Origin: Chloroflexota bacterium
Lineage (GTDB): Bacteria; Chloroflexota; Anaerolineae; Aggregatilineales; Phototrophicaceae
Assembly: GCA_020161935.1 (NCBI GenBank)
Contig: JAIUNI010000018.1
Location: 1-64,000, forward strand
Length of the DNA stretch: 64,000 nucleotides
Direction of reading: 5' to 3'
Shown here: positions 33,064-41,678 of the stretch, in pieces
Position numbering within the stretch: the first letter of the stretch is position 1
Layout of the letters: each line of letters begins with the position of its first letter
Notes under the pieces: generated by a model
Told to the model about the DNA's origin: nothing
The model's database searches: none
The model's input: the letters and a program-made list of their open reading frames with translations, nothing else
Program-made: the position numbers and the translations under genes

Positions 33064-33612
33064 CTATTCGGTTGTTAGGTGGTAGACGGCATCGGTGGGC
33101 TGCCAGCCGGCGCGGGTGATCTGGTAGCAGACGAGGGTGGCGTTGTAGAAGCGGTCGGTGGTGCCGAGGTGGGTCATGCCGATTTTCCCCATGCCGCGCT
33201 GTGATGGTATGTTCTCTGGATAAGCGAGGCCGATGATGGTTTCCAACCCGGCGGTTTCGAAACCGTAGCGGAGGGTGGCGACGGCGGCTTCCGGCCCGAT
33301 GCCCTGCGCTTGATACGATTTTCCTAACGCACACACCAACTCAATATCCGGTAGATCATTCGGGTGAATGAGGCCGCAGTGACCGATGAAGCTGTTACTG
33401 GCGCGGTCAACAACGGCCCACAAGCTGTAGCCGTACATCTGCTGGTGGCGGATGGCGAACTGCAACACGTCGTTTGTGCGTTCGCGGCTGCGTGTCATGC
33501 GTCCGGCGATGTAGGTCATGACATCCGGGTCGCTGTAGATTTGGGTGTGATAGTCGTCCAAGTCAGCGGGAACGAGTGGGCGCAGTTTGAGGTGTTCGGT
33601 TTCGATGAGCAT
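33064..33612 (-). CDS. GNAT family acetyltransferase (RimJ/RimL-like)
   Basis: A 182-residue acetyltransferase. The start METEHLKLRPLVPADLDDY-like segment (LIETEHLKLRPLV) is typical of RimJ/RimL-related proteins, which acetylate N-termini of ribosomal proteins or small amines. IELVCALGKSYQAQGIGPEAAVATL carries the CoA-binding motif, and IGLAYPENIPSQRGMGKIGM the late motif. GGAAG precedes ATG 33612, so the longer upstream frame is not used. The acceptor is unknown. Confidence 0.83.
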   Translation of the reverse strand: MLIETEHLKLRPLVPADLDDYHTQIYSDPDVMTYIAGRMTRSRERTNDVLQFAIRHQQMYGYSLWAVVDRASNSFIGHCGLIHPNDLPDIELVCALGKSYQAQGIGPEAAVATLRYGFETAGLETIIGLAYPENIPSQRGMGKIGMTHLGTTDRFYNATLVCYQITRAGWQPTDAVYHLTTE

Positions 33613-33635
33613 ATTTCTACTTCCTTGAAATGGGT

Positions 33636-34418
33636 TTATGCCCAGCCAAAGCCACCGTTGGAATGAATAACCTGCCCTGTCACCCATTCCGAGTCTTCAC
33701 TGGCGAGAAAGGCGATGAGTTTGGCTATATCCTCCGGCAACCCAACGCGACCGGCAGGGGTTCGGCTGCTCAAGTAGGCTTTGAGGTCGTCACCCATCCA
33801 GCCGGTATCGGTCGGGCCGGGGTCAACGGCGTTGACGGTGATACCCAGTTTGGCAACCCCGCCTGCCAGTGACAAGGTGAATGCCTCGACAGCGCCTTTA
33901 GTGGCGACATAGGCGAGTTCGCTGGGCATCGGGCCGAGTGACTGGCCGGAGGTGAGGTTGATAACGCGCCCGCCTTTGCCGGTCTTAAAGCGACGCGCAA
34001 ACTCGACACTCAGCATAAAGGTGCCGCGCATATTGACGGCGTAGTGGGCATCCAGCATGGTGACATCCAGTTCTTGATAGCCGCCGGTCGTGGAATAGGT
34101 GGCGTTGTTGACCAGCACCGAAACGGGGCCAAGCTGCTGCTCAACCGTATCCAGCAGTGTGGCTGGCGTTTCGAGTTTCGTCAGGTCGGCTTCCAGCGGC
34201 AGGCAGCGGACACCGAGCGCTTGCAGTTCGGCGGCGAGCATGGCGGGCGCGTCAGCATCCACCCCCCATTCCATTTGGCTATCGTAAGGCTGCCAGTAGG
34301 TGAAGGCGACATCCATACCCGCAGCGGCGAGGGCTTTGCAAACCGCGAAGCCGATACCGATGCGGCGGCTTGCGCCGGTGACGAGCGCGATACGGGGAGA
34401 CATGGATTGATGGATCAT
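33636..34418 (-). CDS. Short-chain dehydrogenase/reductase (SDR)
   Basis: A 260-residue oxidoreductase with a classic SDR pattern: TGASRRIGIGFA (cofactor loop), NNATYSTTGG, the catalytic Ser in NLTSGQS and YVATK (catalytic Tyr and Lys). The C-terminal VTGQVIHSNGGF is also typical. It resembles 3-oxoacyl-ACP reductase-like proteins, but many SDRs share this pattern, so the substrate is unassigned. It may use NADP given the Arg residues after the glycine loop. A 9-bp hairpin lies just upstream of its ribosome site. Confidence 0.87.
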   Translation of the reverse strand: MIHQSMSPRIALVTGASRRIGIGFAVCKALAAAGMDVAFTYWQPYDSQMEWGVDADAPAMLAAELQALGVRCLPLEADLTKLETPATLLDTVEQQLGPVSVLVNNATYSTTGGYQELDVTMLDAHYAVNMRGTFMLSVEFARRFKTGKGGRVINLTSGQSLGPMPSELAYVATKGAVEAFTLSLAGGVAKLGITVNAVDPGPTDTGWMGDDLKAYLSSRTPAGRVGLPEDIAKLIAFLASEDSEWVTGQVIHSNGGFGWA

Positions 34419-34430
34419 GATGTTAACCTA

Positions 34431-34502
34431 AAGGGCGACCGTTACAGTCGCCCTTGTGTATTGAATAGGATTCCAACTGTGGGAGGAGGCACGCCCCCTC
34501 CC
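34431..34502. terminator. Two hairpins between the protease and SDR genes
   Basis: AAGGGCGAC (34431-34439) pairs with GTCGCCCTT (34447-34455), and a second palindrome GGGAGG...CCTCCC covers 34481-34502. Both lie just after the minus-strand protease stop and before the SDR start, so they may terminate the first transcript. The second belongs to a repeated palindrome family. Confidence 0.6.
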
Positions 34503-34507
34503 TACAA

Positions 34508-37500
34508 TTACTCGCTTTCGGGGTCTTCGATAGTGAAGCCGTCAAGCATGATGGTGAAGGTGCTGTTAAAGGTTTGGTTGAACTGTTCGGTCGGTGCTTC
34601 GAACCACAGCGCATACGGCACATCGTTCTTGATGGTGACATAAAGGCGGCCAGTGGTATCCACACCGTTTTCACTGTGGGTAAAGGCGACGTAGCTCCAC
34701 GTATTCGCTTCACCGTAGTAAGTATCTTCTTCGACAACTTCGAAGTCATCCTTGAATGAGACTTCTTGGTCAACGAGGTCGGATGCCCATTCCTCAGTGC
34801 TGTCGTCGGATTCTTGGAAGACCAGCACCGCCGCGAAGGTCGGGTCGCTGCTGTCGTTGTCGGGGTGATAGAACCACCAGTTCGAGTCCCGGATGTCCTC
34901 ATCACCGGGCAGCCACGTGGTCGGCACGGGGTAGCGGGTTTCGTCGGTGAATTGGTCACGCGACCAGATGCCGGTGTCCTTCTCGTTGACGGCGATTACG
35001 TCGAAGAAGTCAACCGTGTCCAACAGAATTTGGTAGTTTTCTTCCATCAGGTCTTCATCCATCGCTTCGGATGAGAACACGAGGCCGAAGCCCAAGTCAT
35101 CCTGATAGACGGCGACGGCGCGACCGAAGTACTCGCCCATGTCGTTGGTGTAGCTGAAGTCGAACTGCAAGCCTTCCTTGCCGCCGATCTCGACTTCTTC
35201 AAAGCGACCGCTCTGGTCGAGGCTGAACTTGTCCATCACCCCTTCGGCGATTTGTTCCAGATCATCCACGTCATCGTCGCCGGGGTAGACGAACATATAC
35301 TGTTCGCTGTCGCGGCTGCCGGTTTGCAGGAAGTTCTGGTCGGGGAAGTAATCGACCGAGAACCAGCCGTTGGGTCGTTGGAAGGTGAAGCCCCAGTCGT
35401 TATCGACATACCCGCGCAGGTTGGTGTCTACCGCGTCGTTGTTGACCTTGACGCGCACCGAGTTAAAGCCGGTTGTACCGCCGACCGCTTCGATCAAGAA
35501 GCCGAGGTTGTACTCGCCAGTGGGGGCGGGGGCGTAATCCCATGTCAGGCCGCCTTCAGGCCATGTGAAGGACGTACCCTCTTGCTGGAGGACGCGACCA
35601 TCCGCCGTGACGACCGATTTGTAGGTTTGGAAGATACCACCGGGGGCAATCGTGGCGCTCGCCAGTGCGTTGCTGCCCGTGTTGCTGGTGACGACATTGG
35701 CAACGCCGTTCTCGTCGTTGAACACAACGGTGACATCCACCCATTTTTCCTCGCCGGGGTACTGGTAGCGACCGGCGATGGATGACACACCTTCGGTCGT
35801 GACCACCTGCTCGAAGCTGGTCACTGTGCCGTCGGAGATGATCGGAATTTCAGCGTCCCATGTGAAGTCGCTGTCATCGACACCCGGATTCCACAGGTTG
35901 ATGGATTGGGTGACGTTATCAATGACCACGCGGGTGATGATGCGCGAGGTTTCGAGGCGCACGGCGGTGCCATCCGGCTGAATTTGGTCAACCGTGAATT
36001 TACCCTGCGAGATGTTGCGTCCGGTCACTTCCATCGAGATGGTGATGGGCAGCGCGATGCTGGTTTCATCTTCAGGGTAGACGTTGGTGATGTTGACCAC
36101 CGGAATGCTGCTGGGCGCGAGTGCGGCTGAACCCTGCGGCGCACGGATGGCGCGGGACTGCGGGCTGGCTCCACCGTAGAAGGCACGCAGCATCAGCGCC
36201 CAATCTTGCAGCGGGGTTTGCTGCAAGTAGCCCGTGTCGAAGTCCGTGCTGCGCTGTGGGAAGTAGATGTTGTAGTAGCTGGTGTAGCGGCTGAGTTGGC
36301 TGCCGGACGTGCCGTAAATTCGCACGTTGTCGAGCGCGATACTCACTTCATCGGCTGCGTCTTTCAGGTCGCCGCGAGCGCTGGCGGACACCCGGCGCAT
36401 GAAGTCGCCGAGGTCGATGGTGGTCGGTGGGCCGTATTGATCCTCCGGCAGGAAGAACGAGTAAGCATAGGTGTTGGAACGCGCCTGACCGAGCAGCGAC
36501 ACATAGGCTTCGGGGTTGCTGTTCACGACTTCGGTAAATTGGTCGAGCGCACTGGTCACTTGATCGAAGTCTTGCAGGTTGGTGACGTTGGCACCTAGCA
36601 CCGGAACGGTATCTTCGGAGATGTCTTGCATATCGTCGAGATATTTGTCGGTGATCTGCTTGCCGAGGCGACCCATGTCCATGCCGGGGTCGTCATTCAG
36701 GAGTTCGGTCAGCAGTTCCATGTCAAAGCTGGGGTTGAGCGTAATTTCCGGCGAACCGATAGCGTAATCGAAGTAGCGGGCCATCGCCGCGTAGTGTTCC
36801 ACGCTGCTCATCAAACAGGCATCGTTAATCAGCAGGTCGAACTTCTCAACACCCGTGTTCTTCAACGCCGCATCGAAGGCTTGCGACAGCGCCGGGATGG
36901 TGAGGATGCCGCGACCGGTGGTTTCATCGGTGACGGTACCATACCACGCGCCACCGTGATCATTCAGGATGATGGCGTAGTGCTGGGCAGGGTAGCTCTT
37001 GACACCCCATACGATAAAGTCGAGCAGGTTGCCCACGTAGGCGGTGTCAATTTCGTCGAGTTCCGCCAGCGGTTCGCTGTCGATGGTTGGCGGGTAAGCC
37101 ACTTGGAAGTCGCGGCTGGAGTCGCGCCCCGGTTCGTAAATGCGGGTGTCCGTCCAGTCGCCATTGGAGTCGTCGTATTCATTCGAACGGTCGAGCAGGG
37201 CGAGAATGCGGACATTTTCGGTGCTGCCACCCGCGCGTTCGAATTCATCGAGGTCGTTAATCAAACCGTCTTCAAGGTTGTTATCCGCGCCCATGTACAC
37301 CAGAATCGTCCAATCGGCGATGTTCGGCGTGGGGGCGATGACCGGATAACCTTCGGCGATAACCACATCGGTACCGGGGTCAGCCACGATGGTGGTGTTT
37401 CCTTTACCGACCTTGATCGTCAGTTCAAACTCGCCGGTGGTTTCACCCTGCTCGTAACCGTAGCGGGTGACGACAACCGTGTAATCACCGGCTTCGGCCA

Positions 37501-38473
37501 GCGGATATTCAAGGTAAGCGTCTTTGGTGGAGTTGTCGCGGTCGTCGTTTTCGGCAACCACATCATCACCATAGAAAATGCCGATGTAGAGGTCGAGGTC
37601 GCCGCTGGTGGCACGGGCATCAATCGTGATCGTGTCGCCATCTTGAACATTCTCAAGCGGGAACTGGAGATAATAATCGTTGTCGTTGATCTCGCCGGTG
37701 AAGGTGTCGCCGGAGGTTTCCTGCTGTTCATCAACCGGAACGGTGGTGCCAGTACCGCTGCCGCTGCTTTCGATGGTGAGTTCAAACGGCCCCGCATCAT
37801 ACGCGAATACGCCGATCAGGTAGGTGCCGTTGGCGGGCAGGACTGCTTCGACGTAGGAGTTCGTATTGCGTTTGTCGATGTCGTCATTTTCGGCGAGGGA
37901 TTTACCATCGGCATCCGCCAGCACGAGGTAGGTATCCACGTCTTCGCTGCTGAGGGTAATCATGACCACATCGTTGGCGCGGCCTTCAAAGGTGTAAACC
38001 ACCGCGTTATCAATGTCGATGGCTTCACCGGATACCGTATCGCCGTAGCTCAGGTTATCAATGTCGCTGACGGGCGTGTTGCTCGACCCGCCCTCACTTT
38101 CGAGTTCAAGGACATACGGGCCGGGGTCGTAGGCCAGCGCGGCGATGATGTATTCGCCATCCTCCGGTACTGTAAATTCAATCCGGGCGCTGAAATTGGT
38201 CTTGCTAATATCGTCATTCTCTTCGATCAAGTTCCCCTGTGGGTCGCCGAGGCGCAGGTAAACATCGACTTGATCGCTGGTCAGGTTGATGGTGACGGTA
38301 TCGCCAGCATCGGCCTGAAACGAATACAAGTCGCCTTGATCGGGGTCGGTGATCTTTCCGCGAATGCTATCACCATATTGGATGGGTTCAATATCCTGTG
38401 CGCGGGCGACAGGGATGATACATAATAAAAGCACAACTGTAAGGATGATATATTTCGGTCGAAGTCGGAACAT
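34508..38473 (-). CDS. Large exported clostripain-like (C11) peptidase with PPC-type and PsbP-like domains
   Basis: A 1321-residue exported protein. A signal peptide ends at VARAQ (residue 26). Three PPC-like beta domains follow (about 28-125, 135-240, 250-355; each with a YxFxxxxGD-like pattern). The C11 catalytic domain spans about 380-740, with His506 in NDHGGAW and Cys553 in NDACLMSS, the family dyad. The rest is beta-rich, ending in two domains that resemble the PsbP-like fold (about 1045-1180 and 1190-1320). Clostripains cut after Arg or Lys and are often self-processed. It is unusually long for the family. Probably secreted or surface-bound. Confidence 0.85.
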   Translation of the reverse strand: MFRLRPKYIILTVVLLLCIIPVARAQDIEPIQYGDSIRGKITDPDQGDLYSFQADAGDTVTINLTSDQVDVYLRLGDPQGNLIEENDDISKTNFSARIEFTVPEDGEYIIAALAYDPGPYVLELESEGGSSNTPVSDIDNLSYGDTVSGEAIDIDNAVVYTFEGRANDVVMITLSSEDVDTYLVLADADGKSLAENDDIDKRNTNSYVEAVLPANGTYLIGVFAYDAGPFELTIESSGSGTGTTVPVDEQQETSGDTFTGEINDNDYYLQFPLENVQDGDTITIDARATSGDLDLYIGIFYGDDVVAENDDRDNSTKDAYLEYPLAEAGDYTVVVTRYGYEQGETTGEFELTIKVGKGNTTIVADPGTDVVIAEGYPVIAPTPNIADWTILVYMGADNNLEDGLINDLDEFERAGGSTENVRILALLDRSNEYDDSNGDWTDTRIYEPGRDSSRDFQVAYPPTIDSEPLAELDEIDTAYVGNLLDFIVWGVKSYPAQHYAIILNDHGGAWYGTVTDETTGRGILTIPALSQAFDAALKNTGVEKFDLLINDACLMSSVEHYAAMARYFDYAIGSPEITLNPSFDMELLTELLNDDPGMDMGRLGKQITDKYLDDMQDISEDTVPVLGANVTNLQDFDQVTSALDQFTEVVNSNPEAYVSLLGQARSNTYAYSFFLPEDQYGPPTTIDLGDFMRRVSASARGDLKDAADEVSIALDNVRIYGTSGSQLSRYTSYYNIYFPQRSTDFDTGYLQQTPLQDWALMLRAFYGGASPQSRAIRAPQGSAALAPSSIPVVNITNVYPEDETSIALPITISMEVTGRNISQGKFTVDQIQPDGTAVRLETSRIITRVVIDNVTQSINLWNPGVDDSDFTWDAEIPIISDGTVTSFEQVVTTEGVSSIAGRYQYPGEEKWVDVTVVFNDENGVANVVTSNTGSNALASATIAPGGIFQTYKSVVTADGRVLQQEGTSFTWPEGGLTWDYAPAPTGEYNLGFLIEAVGGTTGFNSVRVKVNNDAVDTNLRGYVDNDWGFTFQRPNGWFSVDYFPDQNFLQTGSRDSEQYMFVYPGDDDVDDLEQIAEGVMDKFSLDQSGRFEEVEIGGKEGLQFDFSYTNDMGEYFGRAVAVYQDDLGFGLVFSSEAMDEDLMEENYQILLDTVDFFDVIAVNEKDTGIWSRDQFTDETRYPVPTTWLPGDEDIRDSNWWFYHPDNDSSDPTFAAVLVFQESDDSTEEWASDLVDQEVSFKDDFEVVEEDTYYGEANTWSYVAFTHSENGVDTTGRLYVTIKNDVPYALWFEAPTEQFNQTFNSTFTIMLDGFTIEDPESE

Positions 38474-38574
38474 GCGAGCCTCCTGAAATTGATGCTGTGA
38501 ATAACTATATAACAGATTTCAGATGGGCGGAATTGGTCTGGATGTTAAATCCGCCTAAAGGCTGATCGAGAATC

Positions 38575-38601
38575 AAAAGGGCGAGGTGGTTAGGCTCGCC
38601 C
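38575..38601 (-). terminator. Terminator of the response regulator gene
   Basis: On the minus strand GGGCGAG pairs with CTCGCCC around a 9-base loop and is followed by TTTTGATT. It lies about 100 bases after the stop of the regulator gene. Confidence 0.65.
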
Positions 38602-38699
38602 TGTTTAGATACTGGGTGTGATAAAAGATGATTTTGCCCCAGCCATAAGTTCATTAAAAGATAAACCATTTCCTAACACAAGCTGATGATGGCGGATGG

Positions 38700-39110
38700 T
38701 TAGCTGGCTGCGCGGTAGGCCACCGGCTCGGCTAAGGCTTGGCGCACGGCATCGATCAGGTCATAGGTGTCAAATGGCTTGGGCAGGTATTCGGCTGCAC
38801 CGAGGTCAAGGGCGTACATCAGGTCGTGGAGTTCGTAACTTTCGGACATCACAATGAAGGGGATGTGGGCATAACGGCGGTCGGCACGGACACGGCGAAG
38901 AAGGGTGTAGCCATCGGTGACGGTCATGTCGACATCGCACAGGATGAGGTCAGGCTTTTGCGCCGCGAGTGCTTGGGCAGCTTCGTCGGGGGTGGCGGCG
39001 GTAGTGGCGTGAAGACCGGCGATTTCCATCAAGAAGGCCATGCTGCGGGCTAACTTGGGCTGGTCATTAATGATGAGAACATTCGCACCGTTGTTGTATT
39101 TACTGTTCAT
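38700..39110 (-). CDS. Single-domain response regulator (CheY-like)
   Basis: A 136-residue receiver domain with no output domain. Visible residues are the acidic pocket near NDQPKL, the phosphorylation site in LILCDVDMTVTDGY, the Thr/Ser switch in VMSESYE and the conserved Lys in LPKPFD. One of the two acidic-pocket residues is Asn-Asp instead of Asp-Asp, a mild departure. AAAGG at 7 bases before ATG 39110 fixes the start. No kinase is next to it; an orphan kinase is 11 kb away at 50296 but linkage is unsupported. Confidence 0.87.
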   Translation of the reverse strand: MNSKYNNGANVLIINDQPKLARSMAFLMEIAGLHATTAATPDEAAQALAAQKPDLILCDVDMTVTDGYTLLRRVRADRRYAHIPFIVMSESYELHDLMYALDLGAAEYLPKPFDTYDLIDAVRQALAEPVAYRAAS

Positions 39111-39463
39111 CTTCACACCTTTTATTTTTTCTTAATTAATTGTGCTTACTCTCAACATACGGTGAAAATGACTTGGTGAAGCATTAAGACCGTTTGTTAA
39201 AAGGGCCGTTGACGAAAACCTGAAGCAAAGTCTGAGTCGCGCTATTACAGAAGCATGTATGACCGGACAAAGGTGTGTTTCATCAGTTAGCCATACACAC
39301 TACTCTATCTACGAGCATACGGTCACATGTGTTGCGGCGTTCTCAATTCTTCACATTTTTCACAAAATTTTCGTGTTATGACGATCAGGCTTCTCAACAT
39401 ACGTGCGTGTCACGGCTGCATATCACTCTAATGTCGTGTGAAGCTGGAATATTGCGAACTTCG
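39111..39463. other. AT-rich intergenic region without features
   Basis: About 350 bases between the minus-strand response regulator and the 3' end of the next minus-strand gene. The sequence is AT-rich with poly-T stretches next to the regulator start. I see no convincing gene, hairpin or repeat. Confidence 0.5.
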
Positions 39464-39799
39464 TTAAAGATCAGCCTCGGAGAGCAGCGGGACGAGGTAA
39501 ATAACCGGTTCTTCGTAGGGATGGGCAGCGCGGATGGCCTGCACGACTGCTTTAGCCACGGCGCGGCTGCAAAAAGTTTCGATCTGCACCTCGTCTACGC
39601 TGTTAATCTGCTCGATAGTGCCGATATGCGGGTTCGCGCCAGCAGCAGGTTTGAAGTGACCCTTCCCTCTGGTGACGAAGGCGCAGTGGGAATAGTTGCC
39701 AATGATGCTGCCACCGGCGTTCGAGATGGCATCAAGGATGCGTTCGTAGGCGGCTTCGGGCGTGCCGACGATAATCATAAGTTCTTGTTGGTTGGTCAT
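39464..39799 (-). CDS. NIF3/YqfO-type CutA-like domain protein
   Basis: A 111-residue protein with the small alpha-beta pattern of the CutA-like insertion domain of NIF3 proteins (ELMIIVGTPEAAYERILDAISNAGGSIIGNYSHCAF, GANPHIGTIEQINSVDEVQIE, AHPYEEPVIYLVPL). It occurs here as a stand-alone domain. Similar free-standing proteins are trimers of uncertain role; a metal-ion link is often suggested. The gene lies 26 bases downstream of the phosphotransferase gene on the same strand, so they may be co-transcribed. Confidence 0.75.
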   Translation of the reverse strand: MTNQQELMIIVGTPEAAYERILDAISNAGGSIIGNYSHCAFVTRGKGHFKPAAGANPHIGTIEQINSVDEVQIETFCSRAVAKAVVQAIRAAHPYEEPVIYLVPLLSEADL

Positions 39800-39824
39800 A
39801 AGGGTGTCCTATGATGTGCGGTTA

Positions 39825-40886
39825 TCAAGGTGAGGTTGTAAGGTCGCGGGCAGCTTGCGCCAGCAGCGTGATCATTGGCCCGAAACTTTCGAAGCGCTGA
39901 TCCTGTGTTTGCCCGCGCTTATAGCGGATGTAAATCTGGGCGCAGATGACGACCAACCGGAACAGGCCGAGCGTGTGGTAAAAGCGAATGGGCGAGATAT
40001 CGCGCCCGCTGCGTTCGGCATAGCGCGTCACCAGTTCGGCGCGGGTCGGGAAGCGGCTGTCACCGACAGGCATCATGGCGGTCATTTGCAGGTAGGGCGG
40101 GTCGTTCGGTTCTGTCCAATAGGTGAGCAGGGTGCCGAGGTCAGCCAGCGGGTCGCCGAGCGTACACATATCCCAATCGAACACCGCCACCAGTCGCGCG
40201 GGGTTATCCGGCGCGAGCATCACATTATCGAGCTTGTAGTCGTTATGGACGAGACTGGCGGCTGCGGTCGGCGGCAGATTCGCTTTCAGCCACGCATAAA
40301 CCGCGTCCATATCCGGCAGGTCATCCGCTTTGGCCTTTTGCCAGCGCCCGTACCAGCCTTCAACCTGTCGCTCGATAAAGCCGTCCGGCTTGCCCAGCGT
40401 CTCTAGGCCGAGTTCAGCATAGTTGACGGCGTGGAGATCAGCCAGCGCATCCACCAGCGCGAAGCTCATTTGCTGCGGCGCGTCAGGTAGGGCGGCATAA
40501 GCATCCGGCAGTGACCGGCGCACGACAACCCCCTGCTTGCGCTCCATGACAAAGAACGGCGCACCGATCACGCTGAGGTCATCACAAAAGACAAAGGCTT
40601 GGGGCGCGTATGGGAAGGCACGGTGCAAGACCGACAGCACCCGATACTCGCGCGACATATCGTGGGCAGAAGGGGCGACTGGCCCCAGCGGTGGGCGGCG
40701 CAGTACATATTGGTGTGTGCCGTAATCCAGCAGGTAGGTGAGGTTCGACGCGCCACCCCCGAACTGCCGGACGGTTAACGGTTGGTCGGCAGCGGGTAAA
40801 AGGTCGCACAGGTAGGCGGCGAGTTGGGGTTCGTCTAGCCCCTCGTCGGCGCGGACGGCGATGGTATCTGAAGCAGGTGTGGTCAT
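39825..40886 (-). CDS. Phosphotransferase (APH/ACAD10-type kinase fold)
   Basis: A 353-residue kinase-fold protein of the aminoglycoside phosphotransferase superfamily, most like the ACAD10/11-associated group. GGASNLTYLLD is the nucleotide loop, HNDYKLDNVML the catalytic loop and VFDWDMCTLGDP the metal-binding loop. Such proteins often sit with acyl-CoA dehydrogenases and are thought to phosphorylate hydroxyacyl chains; no such partner is nearby. ATG 40886 has AAGG a few bases in front. An in-frame start 15 bases upstream is also possible. Confidence 0.85.
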   Translation of the reverse strand: MTTPASDTIAVRADEGLDEPQLAAYLCDLLPAADQPLTVRQFGGGASNLTYLLDYGTHQYVLRRPPLGPVAPSAHDMSREYRVLSVLHRAFPYAPQAFVFCDDLSVIGAPFFVMERKQGVVVRRSLPDAYAALPDAPQQMSFALVDALADLHAVNYAELGLETLGKPDGFIERQVEGWYGRWQKAKADDLPDMDAVYAWLKANLPPTAAASLVHNDYKLDNVMLAPDNPARLVAVFDWDMCTLGDPLADLGTLLTYWTEPNDPPYLQMTAMMPVGDSRFPTRAELVTRYAERSGRDISPIRFYHTLGLFRLVVICAQIYIRYKRGQTQDQRFESFGPMITLLAQAARDLTTSP

Positions 40887-41062
40887 GGCTGCAACCTTCA
40901 TTGTGATGAAGCCTAGCGCTGGTTGCAGTTGTACACCACCGCATTCGTTTGTGGCAAATGGAAGGAACACCCATCAGTGCGAGCCATTTCAGATGGCAGC
41001 GGACAACCAGTGGTAGTTATCCGGTTGCCACCACGGCGAGGTTGACCCTCAATCGTACCGGT

Positions 41063-41362
41063 CTACAGTATCCACTTGAGCGCTTCGACCCAAACGTCAT
41101 CGAGTTCGACGTAGTTGACAACCTCCTCAAGCTCGGTACGTATCCAGTGCCACGCTTCATCCGGGTCGTGGTCGGTGCTGATCTGCACAAGGACTCGTCC
41201 GGTGGGGCGGTGGCGCTTCATCGCCGAGACGCAGCGCATGGAGTAGACGGCAGACAGCAGACGTTTTTCGGTCGTGGTGAACCAGAAGGCGTATTGATCG
41301 TCCTGCGGCAGCGCATGTGGCGTACCCATCACAAACCGTTCTTGAGGTTGAGTAGTGGTCAT
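41063..41362 (-). CDS. Hypothetical protein, 99 residues
   Basis: A small soluble alpha-beta protein with no family I recognise. It contains AFWFTTTEKRLLSAVYSM and a C-terminal acidic helix LDDVWVEALKWIL. GAGGT lies 6 bases before ATG 41362, which supports expression. It is a single gene between the phosphotransferase and the divergent TPR gene. Confidence 0.55.
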   Translation of the reverse strand: MTTTQPQERFVMGTPHALPQDDQYAFWFTTTEKRLLSAVYSMRCVSAMKRHRPTGRVLVQISTDHDPDEAWHWIRTELEEVVNYVELDDVWVEALKWIL

Positions 41363-41678
41363 TGTACACCTCTGAATATAACATCCGTACATATTATACA
41401 TGAGGCAGGATTCAATGATGAGAGTCTACTCGCTATTCGAGCGATGGCTACGGTCGGAATGGACAAGAAGTTTGGGGATATTGCACAAATACCCTGTTAG
41501 CACATCACGCTTTTAACCAAATGGCTGATCCTCGGTGCTGCTCGCAAGCTCGTGTACAAATGAGCGGTTGGCACATTACAAACTTGCAAATTCTTCATAA
41601 TGTTGCGGCGTAAATTACGAAAATCCGTTATGCTTATAGGCACATCAACTGTACTAATTTTCATACGAGCGAACCCCG
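41363..41678. other. Intergenic region between divergent genes
   Basis: About 310 AT-rich bases with no gene. Promoters for the hypothetical gene and the TPR gene should lie here, but I find no pair of boxes strong enough to list. No repeats or hairpins stand out. Confidence 0.4.

Noticed and set aside
32369..33334. 321-codon minus-strand frame
   Set aside because: Antisense to sixA and across a spacer; no motif.
34850..34880. tRNA T-loop-like GTTCGAGTC word
   Set aside because: Lies inside the large protease gene and there is no cloverleaf; no tRNA or rRNA was seen anywhere.
36626..38425. 599-codon open frame on the plus strand
   Set aside because: It runs antisense to the clostripain-like gene, has no family pattern, and is a by-product of codon bias in the real gene.
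39111..39463. Possible small RNA gene
   Set aside because: No promoter plus terminator pair or stable structure found by eye.
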